Assembly: GCA_044225565.1 (NCBI GenBank) | Contig: JBGAIL010000001.1 | Location: 7,954 to 71,953 of the forward strand | Source of the DNA: CAVXAE01 sp044225565 | GTDB lineage: Bacteria; Pseudomonadota; Gammaproteobacteria; Steroidobacterales; Steroidobacteraceae | Length of the DNA: 64,000 nt | Reading direction: 5' to 3' | Part shown: positions 1-9,500 of the stretch, in pieces | Layout: every line of letters starts with the position of its first letter | Numbering within the stretch: the first letter of the stretch is position 1 | Notes under the pieces: model-generated | Database searches by the model: none | The model's input: the letters and a program-made list of their open reading frames with translations, nothing else | What the model was told of the DNA's origin: nothing | Program-made: the position numbers and the translations under genes

Positions 1-1
1 G

Positions 2-376
2 GGCGTCGGCAAGAAGGGCGACACGACTTTGCACACGCCGCAGTGGAGCGTGGCCCTGCAGAGCCAGTACACCGTGCCGGTCGGCTTCGGTTTCTCGGCA
101 TACGTTCGCGGCGATTACCAGCGCATCGGCCGCGTCGCGACCACGTTCAACACGGTCGGGATTCCGGACAACGCCAGCTACCGGCCGAGTTACGAAGTGG
201 CCTCGTTCGCCACGGGCCTCACCCGTGACGACTGGGACCTCTCGGTGTTCATCGACAATGCGTTCAACGCGCGCCCGCAGTTCGATTCGTTCGTGGACAG
301 CGCCGGTGTGCAGTTCCCGCAGGCCATCACCCTCCAGCCGCGAACCATCGGGCTGACGGTGCGCCGGGTCTTCTAA
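2..376 (+). CDS. TonB-dependent receptor, C-terminal fragment (5' end outside window)
   Basis: The window opens inside this gene; only the last 124 residues are visible. They consist of alternating polar/hydrophobic strands such as FSAYVRGDYQRIG and DWDLSVFIDNAFN, as in the last beta-strands of an outer-membrane barrel. The protein ends in Arg-Val-Phe; a terminal aromatic residue after a beta-strand is the usual BAM recognition signal. The phrase with 'FIDNAFNARP' is typical of the penultimate strands of TonB-dependent receptors. The substrate cannot be told, because plug and extracellular loops lie upstream. A hydrolase gene follows 53 bases later on the same strand. Confidence 0.75.
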   Translation, partial: GVGKKGDTTLHTPQWSVALQSQYTVPVGFGFSAYVRGDYQRIGRVATTFNTVGIPDNASYRPSYEVASFATGLTRDDWDLSVFIDNAFNARPQFDSFVDSAGVQFPQAITLQPRTIGLTVRRVF

Positions 377-429
377 GCGCCGCGGCGGGACGGTACGCTT
401 TGCCGCTCCCGCCGCCTGGAGCACCGTTC

Positions 430-1464
430 ATGAAGAAGAAATTCACGTTCTGGCTCAAGGCCACGGGACTGGGCGTCCTCATCCTGGTTCTGGGCGTGCT
501 GCTGGTGGGATGGCTCATGAAAGCGCTCGCGCCGGACGTGCCCCCGCCCGGGCAGCTCGTGGATGTGGGCGGATTCAGGTTGCACATCCATTGTTCGGGG
601 CAGCTGCGCGGCGCGGCGCCGGTGCTCATCGAGGCCGGGCTGGGCGTTTCGGCGGCGTACTATCACTGGATCCAGGAAGGGCTCGAGCCTTCCACGAAAG
701 TGTGCAGTTACGACCGGGCGGGGCTGGGTTTCAGCGAGGAAAGCCATCGCTCGCGCGAGCCGGCCGAGATCGTCCGCCAGCTGCACGTGCTGCTGGAGAA
801 GGCCGGGTTCGAGCGGCCGTTCGTGTTCGCGGGTCATTCCATCGCCGGTATCCTCATTCGCGAGTACGTCTCGCAATATCCGGACGAGGTGGCCGGAGTA
901 GCATTCCTCGACGGCAGCAATCCGGACCAGACGCGGGCGCTTGGCCTGGAGAAGATCGACGTGAAGGCGCAGGCGGAACGCGGCCTCAAGGTGTATCGCA
1001 TGCTCGTGAATTCCGGCCTGTCCCGGCTCTACGATCCGGCGCTGGCGCCGGTGAGGCCCTTCTTTCCGGAGACGGTCATCGACGAGCTGCAATACACCGC
1101 GCGCGACCGGCAGTTCGATGCCGTGCTGGCGGAGTTCGATGGCATGGGCCCCTACACCAACCGGCCCAGACCGGCCGATGACTTCGGCGATCGACCGACG
1201 GTTGCGATCCAGGCGGGGGAGAAGTGGGACCCGTCGGTGATTCCGCCCGGCGTGGATGTGGAGAAGGTCTCCGCCGGCTGGTCCAGCCTGCAGCGGCAGA
1301 ACGCGGCGCTGTCCACCCGTGGGCGGTATGTGGTGGTGAAGGACTCGAATCACATGAGCCTGGTCTACGATCAGAAGTATGCCGCTCAGGCGGTCGGGCT
1401 CATCCGGGAAGTGCTGAAAGCCCAAACACCGGCCCAAGCCGCTCCCGTTATGCCGCAGCGGTAA
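430..1464 (+). CDS. alpha/beta hydrolase with N-terminal membrane anchor
   Basis: A 344-residue alpha/beta-hydrolase. Residues about 5-32 form one hydrophobic segment after a Lys-rich start, so the enzyme is anchored in or exported across the inner membrane. The nucleophile elbow is AGHSIAG with Ser137; the motif FLDGS follows at about 160 and the catalytic His is probably His308 in DSNHMS. The start at 430 is chosen because it gives Lys-Lys-Lys followed by the membrane segment and has GGAG eight bases upstream; an in-frame TTG at 400 would add ten residues without a clear ribosome site. Substrate unknown: esterase, lipase or epoxide-hydrolase-like activity are all possible. Confidence 0.8.
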   Translation: MKKKFTFWLKATGLGVLILVLGVLLVGWLMKALAPDVPPPGQLVDVGGFRLHIHCSGQLRGAAPVLIEAGLGVSAAYYHWIQEGLEPSTKVCSYDRAGLGFSEESHRSREPAEIVRQLHVLLEKAGFERPFVFAGHSIAGILIREYVSQYPDEVAGVAFLDGSNPDQTRALGLEKIDVKAQAERGLKVYRMLVNSGLSRLYDPALAPVRPFFPETVIDELQYTARDRQFDAVLAEFDGMGPYTNRPRPADDFGDRPTVAIQAGEKWDPSVIPPGVDVEKVSAGWSSLQRQNAALSTRGRYVVVKDSNHMSLVYDQKYAAQAVGLIREVLKAQTPAQAAPVMPQR

Positions 1465-1511
1465 TTAAGTTCCATTGAAATAGACTGCGGCCTCGCACCC
1501 AAGGACCGGAA

Positions 1512-2210
1512 ATGTTTGGCCTCCTCGTCTTCGGCACGATTGCAGTCTTCATATTCGCCCTCGGACGTGCCGGCGGCGAGCGGTCGTTCTGGAGACCTGC
1601 CGTCTTCGTCATCGGCGGGCTGTTCCTGCTCGGCTCCTGGCCGCCAGGCTACCTCGACACACGACTTGCCTGCCGGGATGACGGCGGACTCCGTATTAAA
1701 CGTCAGGTGCACGCTGATGGCTTTTTTCTGATGCAGCCCAGTGCCGACTCATCCATGTCGAGCTGGGATTACGACCCTGTCGTTACCGGCCAAGTGCGCT
1801 ACATGGACTTCAACAAAAGCATCTGGGACGCCGCTTACCGGCGGAATGAAACCGTCTAGGTTCGAGCTACCCTCTCCATCCTGGGAGACCCTCACTGCAT
1901 CCCCTACGACAACCGCGAGGGGAAACTCAAGGCGATCGCGTGTCTCGCCGTAACGCCTTTGTCTGCCAAGCCAGCTTCAGGCTACGCGCTTCGAAAATAC
2001 GACGGAAGCCGACGCGGACTCCTTTTCAGCAATCTCCGCTATCAGGCGCTGGAATTCAGCGATCTCTCGTCCGGAGAAGTCATTGCCACCCACCGCCGCT
2101 ATGCGTATTTCGCACCACTGAGTCATCTGGGCGAAATCACGGGTCCCACCTACAGTTGCCCGAAGGGGTATGTAGTGAAGGGTGATTTTCTCGAGAGGGT
2201 ATTGCGGTAG
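1512..2210 (+). pseudogene. small membrane protein gene interrupted by a single in-frame TAG
   Basis: The frame opens at ATG 1512 with two hydrophobic segments (about residues 3-17 and 30-42) and runs to a TAG at 1857-1859. The same frame continues without any further stop to the TGA/TAG region at 2208-2210, giving a sensible polypeptide on both sides: ...RRNETV, stop, VRATLSILGDPHCIPYDN... A CAG (Gln) to TAG change would explain the break. If intact the protein would have about 232 residues. I do not recognise the family. A sequencing error is the alternative, as is a true 115-residue protein. Codon use here is less GC-extreme than in the neighbouring genes. Confidence 0.55.
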
Positions 2211-2502
2211 ATCATGCGGTCAGGCTGGTCGTTGCCTTGTAAGCCGCATCGAACCGGCTTTCCGGGCTGATGTCGGTCGCGCGGGAATCCGTGAGATTAC
2301 GTGCGATGGCCTTTAGGTAGACGTGCCGGCCTATCAGTGGGAGCGGGTGCCGGGCAGCGCCGAGGCGAATTGCGTTCGCTAGCGCTGGTTTTCGACTGGC
2401 ACCAAGGCGCTGCCACCCACTCCCTCAGTGGCCCACCGGGTGGCGCGGTGGTAGCCTTCCCGCGCCAGAGCCTGCCTGAAGGCGTCGCGGGGAGAAAGCG
2501 CC
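2211..2502. other. gene-free stretch before the TPR gene
   Basis: I see no open frame with coding character and no recognisable RNA. Short inverted repeats around 2440-2480 (CGGGTGGCGCGG/ CCCGCGCC) could fold but no terminator with a T-run is visible. It presumably holds the promoter of the TPR gene; GGGGAGAAAG at about 2490 is that gene's ribosome site. Confidence 0.3.
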
Positions 2503-4197
2503 ATGAGCCGCATCATCGTGTTCGTGCTCGTCGTGGGCATCGCCGCCGCCGGCGGCTTCTACATCTATAAGCGAACGCACCGCGACGCGCCGGTGGCTTC
2601 GGCTCCGGCGCCCGATCTCGCTCCGCCCGGCGCCAGGCTGCTCGATGGCCTCGGCTCGTACCGGATGCGGGCGGTGAGCCAGGATCCTCGGGTGCAGCGC
2701 TGGTTCGACCAGGGATTGATGCTGACCTACGGCTTCAACCACGACGCGGCGGAGCGCTCGTTCCTCAAGGCGGCGGAGCTCGACCCGCGATGCGCCATGT
2801 GCTGGTGGGGCGCCGCGCTGGTGCTCGGGCCGCACGTGAACGCGGTGATGGATCCCAACAACGATGCGAAGGCCTGGGATCGGGTGCAGAAGGCGCAGGC
2901 GCTGGCATCCGGCGCCAGCGCGGCCGATCAGGCTTACATCAAGGCGCTCGCCGCGCGCTATGCGCAGAGCCCGCCGCAGGATCGCAAGCCGTTGGATCAG
3001 GCCTATGCGCAGGCCATGGGCGAGCTGGTGAAGCAGTTCCCGGACGACCTCGACGCGCTCACCTTGCACTCCGAAGCGCTGATGGACCTGCAGCCCTGGG
3101 ACTACTGGGATGCGAAGCAGCAGCCCAAGGGCAACATCCTGCAGATCGTCTCGCAGCTGGAATCGGTCATCGCGCGCAATGCGGATCACGCAGGCGCCCT
3201 GCATCTCTATATCCACGCGGTGGAGGCTTCGAGCGATGCCAAGCGCGGCGCCGCCGCGGCGGACCGGTTGCGCGAGCTGGTGCCGGGTTCCGGTCACCTG
3301 GTGCACATGCCCTCGCACATCTATACGCGCGTCGGCCGTTACAACGATGCCGTGCTCGCCAACGAGAAGGCCATCGCAGCGGACGATGCGTATCTGGCGA
3401 TCTGCCGGCCCGCGCCCGGGCTCTATCCGCTGGGCTACGTGCCGCACAACCATCATTTCCTCTGGTGGGCCTCCTCCATGCAGGGTGCGAGCGCAGTGGC
3501 GTTGGCCGCGGCCGAGGAAACCGCGAAGCGCACCTTCCAGCCCGAGCTGATGCGCGTGCCGGAAATGGTCGCCCTGCAGGATTTCTGGATCACGCCGCTC
3601 AAGGCGAAAGTGCAGTTCGCGCATTGGGACGAGGTGCTGGCGACGCCCGCGCCGCCTTCCGATCTGGAATATCCGCTCGCCATGTGGGATTTCGCGCAAG
3701 GCATGGCGAAGGTGGGCAAGGGCGACGGGCCTTCGGCGCAGCCGCATCTCGAGCGCCTCGCCAGGGCCGCCGCGGATCCGAAGTTCGAGCAGATGCTCAT
3801 CGGGCCGCAGCATCCGCTGTCGGCGACGCTGCGGATCTCCGAGAAGGTGCTGGCGGGGCGCATCGCCGCGGCGGCGAAGAACTATCCGGCGGCGATCCAG
3901 GCGCTGCAGCAAGGCGTCGCTCTGGAGGATGCCGTGGCGTATTTCGAGCCGCCGTTGTGGCACCAGCCGGTGCGCCAGCATCTCGGCGCCGTGCTGCTGA
4001 GCGCCGGCAAGCCGGCCGCGGCCGAGAAGGTCTATCGGGAAGATCTCGAGCGCAATCCCGAGAACGGCTATTCCCTGAAGGGGCTGCAGCTGTCGCTGGT
4101 CGCGCAGGGTCGCAAGGGAGAGGCGAAGCGGGTCGAGGAGCGTTTCGGCCGCGCCTGGGCGCACGCCGACATCCAGCTCGGCGCGTCAGCGCTTTGA
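2503..4197 (+). CDS. TPR-repeat protein with N-terminal membrane anchor
   Basis: A 564-residue protein. Residues 4-21 are a hydrophobic signal-anchor (IIVFVLVVGIAAAGGFYIY) and the rest should lie in the periplasm. Helical repeat pairs are visible, for example GFNHDAAERSFLKAAELDP near residue 75 and KVYREDLERNPENGYSLKG near the C-terminus, both of TPR type. The middle carries conserved His-rich phrases, LHLYIHAVE and MPSHIYTRVGRY, and Cys-Met-Cys-Trp-Trp; this pattern belongs to a family of large bacterial TPR proteins of unknown role. The end overlaps the convergent SCO1 gene by 12 bases. No partner can be named from context. Confidence 0.8.
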   Translation: MSRIIVFVLVVGIAAAGGFYIYKRTHRDAPVASAPAPDLAPPGARLLDGLGSYRMRAVSQDPRVQRWFDQGLMLTYGFNHDAAERSFLKAAELDPRCAMCWWGAALVLGPHVNAVMDPNNDAKAWDRVQKAQALASGASAADQAYIKALAARYAQSPPQDRKPLDQAYAQAMGELVKQFPDDLDALTLHSEALMDLQPWDYWDAKQQPKGNILQIVSQLESVIARNADHAGALHLYIHAVEASSDAKRGAAAADRLRELVPGSGHLVHMPSHIYTRVGRYNDAVLANEKAIAADDAYLAICRPAPGLYPLGYVPHNHHFLWWASSMQGASAVALAAAEETAKRTFQPELMRVPEMVALQDFWITPLKAKVQFAHWDEVLATPAPPSDLEYPLAMWDFAQGMAKVGKGDGPSAQPHLERLARAAADPKFEQMLIGPQHPLSATLRISEKVLAGRIAAAAKNYPAAIQALQQGVALEDAVAYFEPPLWHQPVRQHLGAVLLSAGKPAAAEKVYREDLERNPENGYSLKGLQLSLVAQGRKGEAKRVEERFGRAWAHADIQLGASAL

Positions 4198-4803
4198 GGT
4201 GATCGCGGTGCCGAGATCGGCGACGAGCCGGTCGGCATCGTGCGGCGGCTGGAAGTAGGCCGCGACGCGCGCTTGCGGATCGATCAGCACCAGTGCCGCG
4301 GAATGGTCCACGGTGTACTGCCCGTCGACGCCAGGGTTCTTCACGTAGGCAAGGCCCAGGCTGTCGCACAGCTTGTCGAGCTCCGCTTTCTCACCCGTCA
4401 CCCCGATCAGGTCGGAGCCGAAGTTCGCGAGATACGTTGCCAGTGCTTGCGGTGTGTCGCGCTCCGGATCGGCGCTGAGGAACACCGTCTGCACGGTCTT
4501 GCCTTGCGCCCGCAACCGGGCGTCGACGGCCGTGAGCAACGCCAGGGTCGTGGGGCAAACATCGGGGCAGTGCGTGAAGCCCATGAAGAGCAGGCTCCAC
4601 CGCCCCTCGAAGGTCTTGCGAGTGACCGGATGGCGCTCCTGATCCACCAGGGCGAACTCTCCGACCAGAGGTTCCGGTCGAAGAATCGCGCCGGTGCGCG
4701 GTCCGTCTTCGGAGCGATCCGAGAGATAGCCCGCCACCAGAAAGCCGGCGAGTGCCGCACCCAATGCGGATACGATCAGGGCGGCTCGAGAATTCAGATG
4801 CAT
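4186..4803 (-). CDS. SCO1/SenC family copper chaperone / thiol oxidoreductase
   Basis: A 205-residue membrane-anchored protein. Residues 7-27 form the single N-terminal helix; a thioredoxin-like domain follows. The copper ligands of the family are present: the CxxxC motif in THCPDVCPTT and the distal His in YTVDHSA. SCO proteins deliver copper to the CuA site of cytochrome c oxidase or act as periplasmic thiol reductases. ATG 4803 gives the expected anchor; no strong ribosome site precedes it. No oxidase genes lie nearby, so its target is not shown by context. It is convergent with the TPR gene and lies 38 bases after the dehydrogenase gene on the same strand. Confidence 0.92.
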   Translation of the reverse strand: MHLNSRAALIVSALGAALAGFLVAGYLSDRSEDGPRTGAILRPEPLVGEFALVDQERHPVTRKTFEGRWSLLFMGFTHCPDVCPTTLALLTAVDARLRAQGKTVQTVFLSADPERDTPQALATYLANFGSDLIGVTGEKAELDKLCDSLGLAYVKNPGVDGQYTVDHSAALVLIDPQARVAAYFQPPHDADRLVADLGTAITSKR

Positions 4804-4841
4804 GAGGGCAAGTGCTGGCTCGCCAGCCCAGGTCGGACGGC

Positions 4842-5975
4842 TCAGTATCCCCGCTTCACGTCCACCACCGAAAGCATGCGCTCGCCCGCCACATATCGTC
4901 GCAGGTTCTCCCGCGCCACCTGCCAGCGCAGCGTGCGGCCGCGGTCCGTATCGGCCGAAACGTGAGGGGTGATGACGACGTTCGGCATGCGCCAGAGCGG
5001 ATGATCGGACGGCAACGGCTCGGGGTCGGTGACGTCCAGCGCTGCGCCGCGGAGCCGCTTCTCCTGCAGCGCCTTCACGAGCTCGCCGGTATCGACCGTG
5101 CCGCCCCGACCGACGTTGATGAAGACGGCCGTTGGTTTCATCGCGGAGAAAATCTTCGCGTCGAACACGCGGGTGGTCTGTGCGGTGAGCGGCAGGCTGT
5201 TGACGATGACGTCCGCTTCGCGTGCCAGAGCCAAGAGCTCCCCGGGTGGGCCCAGGTGGCTCACGAACTCCGGCGCGGGGCGGTTGCTGGCGCTGGTAGC
5301 GACGATGCGCATGCCGAACGCGTGCGCACGGCGCGCCACTTCGGTGCCGATGCCGCCCAGCCCCGCGATGAACATCGTCTTGTCCTGCAATACGAACGCC
5401 GGCGAATCTTCGTCGCTCGGCTGATCCCACCGGCTCTGCTCCTGCTGGCGCAGGTACATGGGCAAACCGCGCGAGATCGACAGCAGCATCGCCATGACGT
5501 GCTCGGCCATGGCGGGCCCGGCAACACGCTGCATGTTGGTGACGAGGATGCCTCGCTCCGCGATGGCGGTATTCGCGAGGCAGCGCTCGACGCCGGCATT
5601 CATGAGCTGCATCCAGCGGATCTTCTGGCCGCGTTCGAGGAGCTTGGCTGAACAAAACGCGAACACGGCATCCGCCCGCGGAGCAGCGGCTTCGGCCTCC
5701 GCATCATCGCGTGCCACGATGAACTCCACGCCGGGTGCCGCTTCGCGCAGCCAGGTGAGGTCGTAGCCGTCCTTCGGGACGATGATGGTGCGCGGCTTGC
5801 GCCACCCGGGCTGATCCCGCAGGGCGGTGGGAGCTTCCCGTAGGCCGAGCTCCTGGATGAAGGCCGTCGCGTCGGTGCCGCTTTGCGTGGTGGCATGTCC
5901 TGCGGTCAGGTGGGAGGTCCCCGCGAGCATGGCGCCAAGGGCGAGGGGGGAGAGGGAAGCGAGCGGGTTTTTCAT
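4842..5975 (-). CDS. D-2-hydroxyacid dehydrogenase family protein with predicted signal peptide
   Basis: A 377-residue NAD(P)-dependent dehydrogenase. The nucleotide-binding loop is GLGGIGTEVARR and the catalytic residues of the family are all visible: Arg in FINVGRGG, Glu in DVTDPEPLP and His in VITPHVS. The unusual part is the N-terminus from ATG 5975: MKNP, a hydrophobic stretch of Leu/Ala/Gly, then AGHA before TT, which looks like a Sec signal peptide with a signal-peptidase site near residue 28. The family is normally cytoplasmic because it needs NAD(H). In-frame starts further upstream give a Pro/Arg-rich sequence without coding character. Substrate unknown; glyoxylate/hydroxypyruvate reductase-like enzymes are closest in motif. 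Confidence 0.85.
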   Translation of the reverse strand: MKNPLASLSPLALGAMLAGTSHLTAGHATTQSGTDATAFIQELGLREAPTALRDQPGWRKPRTIIVPKDGYDLTWLREAAPGVEFIVARDDAEAEAAAPRADAVFAFCSAKLLERGQKIRWMQLMNAGVERCLANTAIAERGILVTNMQRVAGPAMAEHVMAMLLSISRGLPMYLRQQEQSRWDQPSDEDSPAFVLQDKTMFIAGLGGIGTEVARRAHAFGMRIVATSASNRPAPEFVSHLGPPGELLALAREADVIVNSLPLTAQTTRVFDAKIFSAMKPTAVFINVGRGGTVDTGELVKALQEKRLRGAALDVTDPEPLPSDHPLWRMPNVVITPHVSADTDRGRTLRWQVARENLRRYVAGERMLSVVDVKRGY

Positions 5976-6048
5976 TGCCGGGAAATCTACAGGAAAACCC
6001 GGCGCGCCAGGAATGCGGCATGGACGTGGGGAATCCGTCGCCGCGCGT

Positions 6049-6591
6049 CTACATCTCGTTGGCGGCGACCACTGGCTCGATTGCAACGACCGCCGACTCC
6101 GCCGGCAGGGTGGCCTGCGAAGCCTCCCTTTGCCCCAGACGGTTTCGCGCCCGTTCCAGGAGAAAGCGGGCTACTGCTTCGCGCGCCTGCATCTCGCTGG
6201 TGCCGGCCGGGAATTCGAACACTTCAGCCGCATCGAACGGATTCGCGAAGCGGACGGCAAGAGCCGGCTCGGAGACGGGGGTGACGCTGGTGGGCGTGCC
6301 GGGCGCCGATGCGGAGAGTCCAGTATCGGTATGGCTCGGCATATGCTTCTCGACCACGTACGCGACCCCACTCACGAGCACGATCCAGGCCGTGGCGGCG
6401 ATGATCACGACTCTGGAGCCACGCGGGCTGAGCGACGACCGATTCCGGCGCGCCGCCGGGGCGCGCGCTACATCAGAAGGAGTCACCCGGTTCGGCATTT
6501 CGGCACCGTGGAAAAACCGTGCGCAGTGCTGACAGCAATATTCGATCCTGCGAACCTGATGACCGTCATCCTTTTGGCGCAGGCTCTCCAT
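6049..6591 (-). CDS. single-pass membrane protein of unknown function, third gene of RND operon
   Basis: A 180-residue protein. Near the start it has a Cys cluster, EYCCQHCARFFHG, then a basic Pro/Ser linker, a transmembrane helix at about residues 60-79 (VVIIAATAWIVLVSGVAYVV) and a Pro/Ser/Thr-rich periplasmic tail with a charged helix (REAVARFLLERARNRLGQ). ATG 6591 is preceded by GGAAGAAG at good spacing, inside the 3' end of the RND gene, which it overlaps by 26 bases; the two are therefore translationally coupled. The family is not recognised. The CxxC could bind metal. A role as an accessory subunit or sensor of the pump is only a guess from position. Confidence 0.6.
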   Translation of the reverse strand: MESLRQKDDGHQVRRIEYCCQHCARFFHGAEMPNRVTPSDVARAPAARRNRSSLSPRGSRVVIIAATAWIVLVSGVAYVVEKHMPSHTDTGLSASAPGTPTSVTPVSEPALAVRFANPFDAAEVFEFPAGTSEMQAREAVARFLLERARNRLGQREASQATLPAESAVVAIEPVVAANEM

Positions 6592-9500
6592 GCGCCACTT
6601 CTTCCGAACTCTCTCCCTTGCCCAGCAGCCCATCCACCACCCGACTCATGTGCTGCGGCGAGCGGGTGCGCCTCGCGACGATGGAGTACACCGCGGGAAC
6701 CGCGAACAACGTGAGGAGCACCGAGACCAGCGTGCCGTAGAACACCACGACGCCGATCGGCAAGCGCTGCTCGGCACCCGCGCCCGTCGCCACCAGGAAC
6801 GGCAGCGCGCCAAATGCGGTGCACAGGCTGGTCATCAGCACAGGGCGCAGGCGTGCCGCCGAGGCCTGCACGATGGCCTTGCCGAACTCGACGCCGCGAT
6901 CACGAAGCTGGTTCGCGAATTCCACGATGAGCACGCCGTTCTTCGCGGCGATGCCGATCAGCATGACCACCGCGATCTGCGTGAACAGGTTGATGGTCAT
7001 GCCATAGAGCTTCAGCCCGAAGACCGCGCCGAGCAGCGCGAGAGGCACCGTGACCATGATGATGGCCGGATGCACGAAGCTCTCGAACTGCGCGGCCAGC
7101 ACGAGGAACACGATGCCGAGCGCGAACAGGAACGTGAGGTACATCTGGCTGCCCGCCCGCAGGTACTCGCCGGACTCGCCGTCGAACATCAGCCGCGCGC
7201 TCGGCGGGAATTCCTTCGGCACGATCTCCTGGAACCACGCCACCGCCTCGCTCATCGTGTAACCGGGCGCGAGGTCGGCGCCTATCTCGATGGCCCGCAT
7301 CCGGTTGAAGCGCGCGAGCTCCATCGCGCCGGAGATCTCCTCGAGCTTCACGAGGTTGGCGAGCGGCAGCAGCTCGCCGCTGCGATCGGAGCGCACCTGC
7401 AGGTTGGTGAGGTCCGAGATGGTCTGCCGCTCGTCGCGCCGCCCCTGCAGGATCACGTTGTACTCGCGGCCGCGGTCGATGTAGGTCGTCACGATGCGCG
7501 CGCCCAGCATCGTCTCCAGCGTGCGCCCGACGTTCTCCAGCGAGACGCCCAGATCGGCAGCCCGGTTGCGATCGATCGCGACGCGCAGCTGCGGTTTGCG
7601 CTCTTTGTAATCCGTGTCGACGTTGACGAGTCCGGGGTTCTGCTCGGCGAGCCGCAGCAGCTTGGTGGACCATTGGGAGAGGGTCTCGTAATCCGGCCCG
7701 CCGAGCACCGCCTGCACGGGCTGCCCGAAGCCGCGGCGCCCGAGGCTGCCCGGTTGCTGGGAGGACGCACGCACCCCGGGCAGTTTTCGCGCTTCCACGA
7801 GCACGTCGCGCCCGATCTCCTGCGCGGAGCGCTTTCGCTCCCCCCACGGCTTCAACACCATGGTGGCGCGGGCGGTGTTGACGTCGCCGCTGGCACCGCC
7901 GAACGTGCCCGGGACGCGGATCATGACGCGCTCGATCTCGCCGCTGCGCTCCTTCTCGCGCAGGACGATCTGCTCGAGTCGGCGGGCATAGTCCTCCATG
8001 TATTCCAGGCTGGCCCCTTCGGGCCCTTCGAGCGTGATGTTCGCGATGCCGACGTCGGCAGTGGGCACGAACTCGCTGGGCAGCGAATGGAAGGTGAGCG
8101 CGCCGCCCGCCGCCAGCGCCAGCACGGAAGCGACGATGAGCCAGGGCCTGCGGATGAGGGAGGCGAGCCGGCGCTCGTAGCGGCTCGCGACCCGTTTGAA
8201 GAAATTGTCGACGGCAGTCGCGAACCGGCCGCGCCCGCTTTCCACCGGCAGTTTCGAGCTGAGCATCGGCGTCAGCGTGAGTGCGACCAGCGCCGAGAAC
8301 AGCACGGCGGCGGCCAGCGTGAAGCCGAACTCGCGGAACAGCCGGCCGATGTCTCCCGGCAGGAACGAGATCGGCACGAACACTGCGGCGAGCGTCAGCG
8401 TGGTGGCGATGACGGCGAAGCCGATCTCGTCGCTGCCTTTCACGGCGGCGACGACGGGGCTCGAGCCTTCTTCCGCGTGCCGATGCACGTTCTCGAGCAC
8501 CACGATGGCGTCGTCGACGACCAGGCCGATGGCCAGCACCAGACCGAGCAGGGTCAGCACGTTGATGGAGTACCCGAGCGCATACATTGCGATGAACGAT
8601 GCGATGACCGACACGGGGATCGTCACGGCCGGAATGAGCGTCGCCCGCACGTTGCCCAGGAACGCGTAGATGACCAGCAGCACCGACACGAATGCGAAGG
8701 CGAGCGCGATGAGCACTTCGTGCAGCGCCGCTTCGATGGAAAGGCCGCGGTCCACGTTGATTCCGAGCCGCATGCCCTGCGGGAGGCTTTGCTGGATCAG
8801 CTTCACCTCCGTGCGAACGCCTCGGACCACGTCCAGCGTGTTCGCCTTCGATTGCGCTTCGATGCCCAGCGAGACGCCCGGGCGGCCATCCGTCCGCGCC
8901 ACGGTTCGGTCGTTCTCGGCGGCCAGGCGCACGTCCGCCACTTCGCCGAGCCGCGTGAGATGGCCATCTTCGCCGCGGGCGATCACCAGGCCGCGGAAAT
9001 CCTCCTCGCTGTCGAGCCCGATTTCCGTGCGAAGGGAGAATTCCCGGCTGCGCGATTCCAGTCGGCCGGCGGGCAGCTGGATGTTCTCGCGCCGCAGCGC
9101 GCTCTCGATGTCCGCGACGGTGAGCTGGCGCGCCGCGAGCGCTTGCCGATCCAGCCAGATGCGCATCGCGTAGCGGCGCCCACCGCTGATCTGCACGCGC
9201 GCGACACCTGGAACGGTGGATACGCGCTCCACCAGGTAGCGCTCGGCGTAGTCGGTGAGCTCGAGCGTGGAGATGCGGTCCGAGCTGATGTTCAGCCACA
9301 TCACCGGGTCGGTGTTGGTGTCGGCCTTCACGACTTCCGGCGGATCGGCTTCTTCGGGCAGGTCGTTGACGACGCGCGAGATGCGGTCGCGAACGTCGTT
9401 CGCCGCGCCGTCGATGTCGCGGCTGATGTCGAACTCGATGCGGATGCTGGACCGCTCCTCCTCGCTGTCCGATTCGATCTTGAGGATGCCTTCGATGCCG

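Noticed and set aside
2211..2502. Small coding relic before the TPR gene (phrases such as YQWERVPGSAE)
   Set aside because: The stretch is short, has several stops and no homology I recognise.
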